NCBI RefSeq assembly: GCF_033001325.1
Contig: NZ_CP133111.1
Span: 5,503,001 to 5,567,000 of the forward strand
Source: Rhodopseudomonas sp. BAL398
GTDB lineage: Bacteria > Pseudomonadota > Alphaproteobacteria > Rhizobiales > Xanthobacteraceae
DNA length: 64,000 nt
Reading direction: 5' to 3'
The position numbers were made by a program, and so were the translations under genes. The notes under the pieces are model-generated. The model worked only from the letters and a program-made list of their open reading frames with translations, searched no databases and had not been told where the DNA came from. Of the stretch, positions 63,976 to 64,000 are shown piece after piece; the stretch's first letter is position 1; each line of letters begins with the position of its first letter.

Positions 63976-64000
63976 GGTCATTCCGGGGCGTGCGCAGCGC
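63976..64000. repeat. Family B repeat, cut by the window end
   Basis: GGTCATTCCGGGGCGTGCGC, the left arm of a family B element, preceded by GCTTCGCCACAATTTCGTCC as in the tandem units. The rest is beyond the window. Confidence 0.75.

Overview
The window is high-GC chromosomal DNA from an alphaproteobacterium of the order Rhizobiales, most likely Rhodopseudomonas or a close Bradyrhizobium relative. This is a family-level inference. It rests on the alpha-type DnaG without zinc ligands, the long acidic RpoD, a SciP/DUF1153 protein beside fliF, EcfG-like general-stress promoters, and several dispersed intergenic palindromes of the kind common in that group. I see no rRNA, tRNA, CRISPR array or intact insertion sequence.

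Layout. 1-5.2 kb: the end of a TonB-like gene, then a tightly packed envelope/stress gene set (DUF3618 protein, amphipathic helical proteins, holin-like protein, YihY) behind a likely EcfG promoter. 5.5-16.9 kb: an amide/urea module. A hybrid histidine kinase fused to an NCS1-type permease and its LuxR-type response regulator are divergent from urtABCDE-like transporter genes, formamidase fmdA and fmdB. 17.4-24.7 kb: six genes (hyfB, C, E, F, G, I) for a membrane complex related to group 4 hydrogenases and complex I. Its large subunit has lost all four NiFe-ligand positions, so it is better called an energy-converting hydrogenase-related (Ehr) complex than a hydrogenase. 25.7-31.3 kb: sciP and the flagellar set fliF-fliG-fliH-fliN-flbD. 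31.7-33.6 kb: small genes and decaying genes, including a HigB-type toxin interrupted by an amber codon. 34-36 kb: a transglutaminase-like protein behind an EcfG-like promoter and a RecD2-like helicase. 36-41.4 kb: a NitT/TauT-type ABC operon divergent from a nitrilase-gntR pair, with an identical 11-bp operator-like sequence facing each unit. 41.5-47.4 kb: a methyltransferase, dps behind an EcfG-like promoter, a cupin, a thioesterase, carA, a hydrolase and yqeY. 47.6-56.2 kb: a variable block (EmrAB-type efflux, DUF2189, LysE, N-formylglutamate amidohydrolase family, transglutaminase, gamma-glutamylcyclotransferase family). 56.4-60.8 kb: dnaG and rpoD. 60.8-64 kb: a DUF4160/DUF2442 pair, a tandem repeat block and a diguanylate cyclase.

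How the parts fit. The kinase/regulator pair probably senses a nitrogen compound through its permease-like domain and controls uptake and hydrolysis of short amides or urea. The nitrilase locus is a second nitrogen-scavenging module with its own local repressor. Three promoter-like sites of the form GGAAC-N16-(C/A)GTT lie upstream of the DUF3618 cluster, a transglutaminase gene and dps, which suggests a shared general-stress regulon. At least eight families of dispersed palindromic repeats fill the gaps between genes, including gaps inside the urt and hyf operons.
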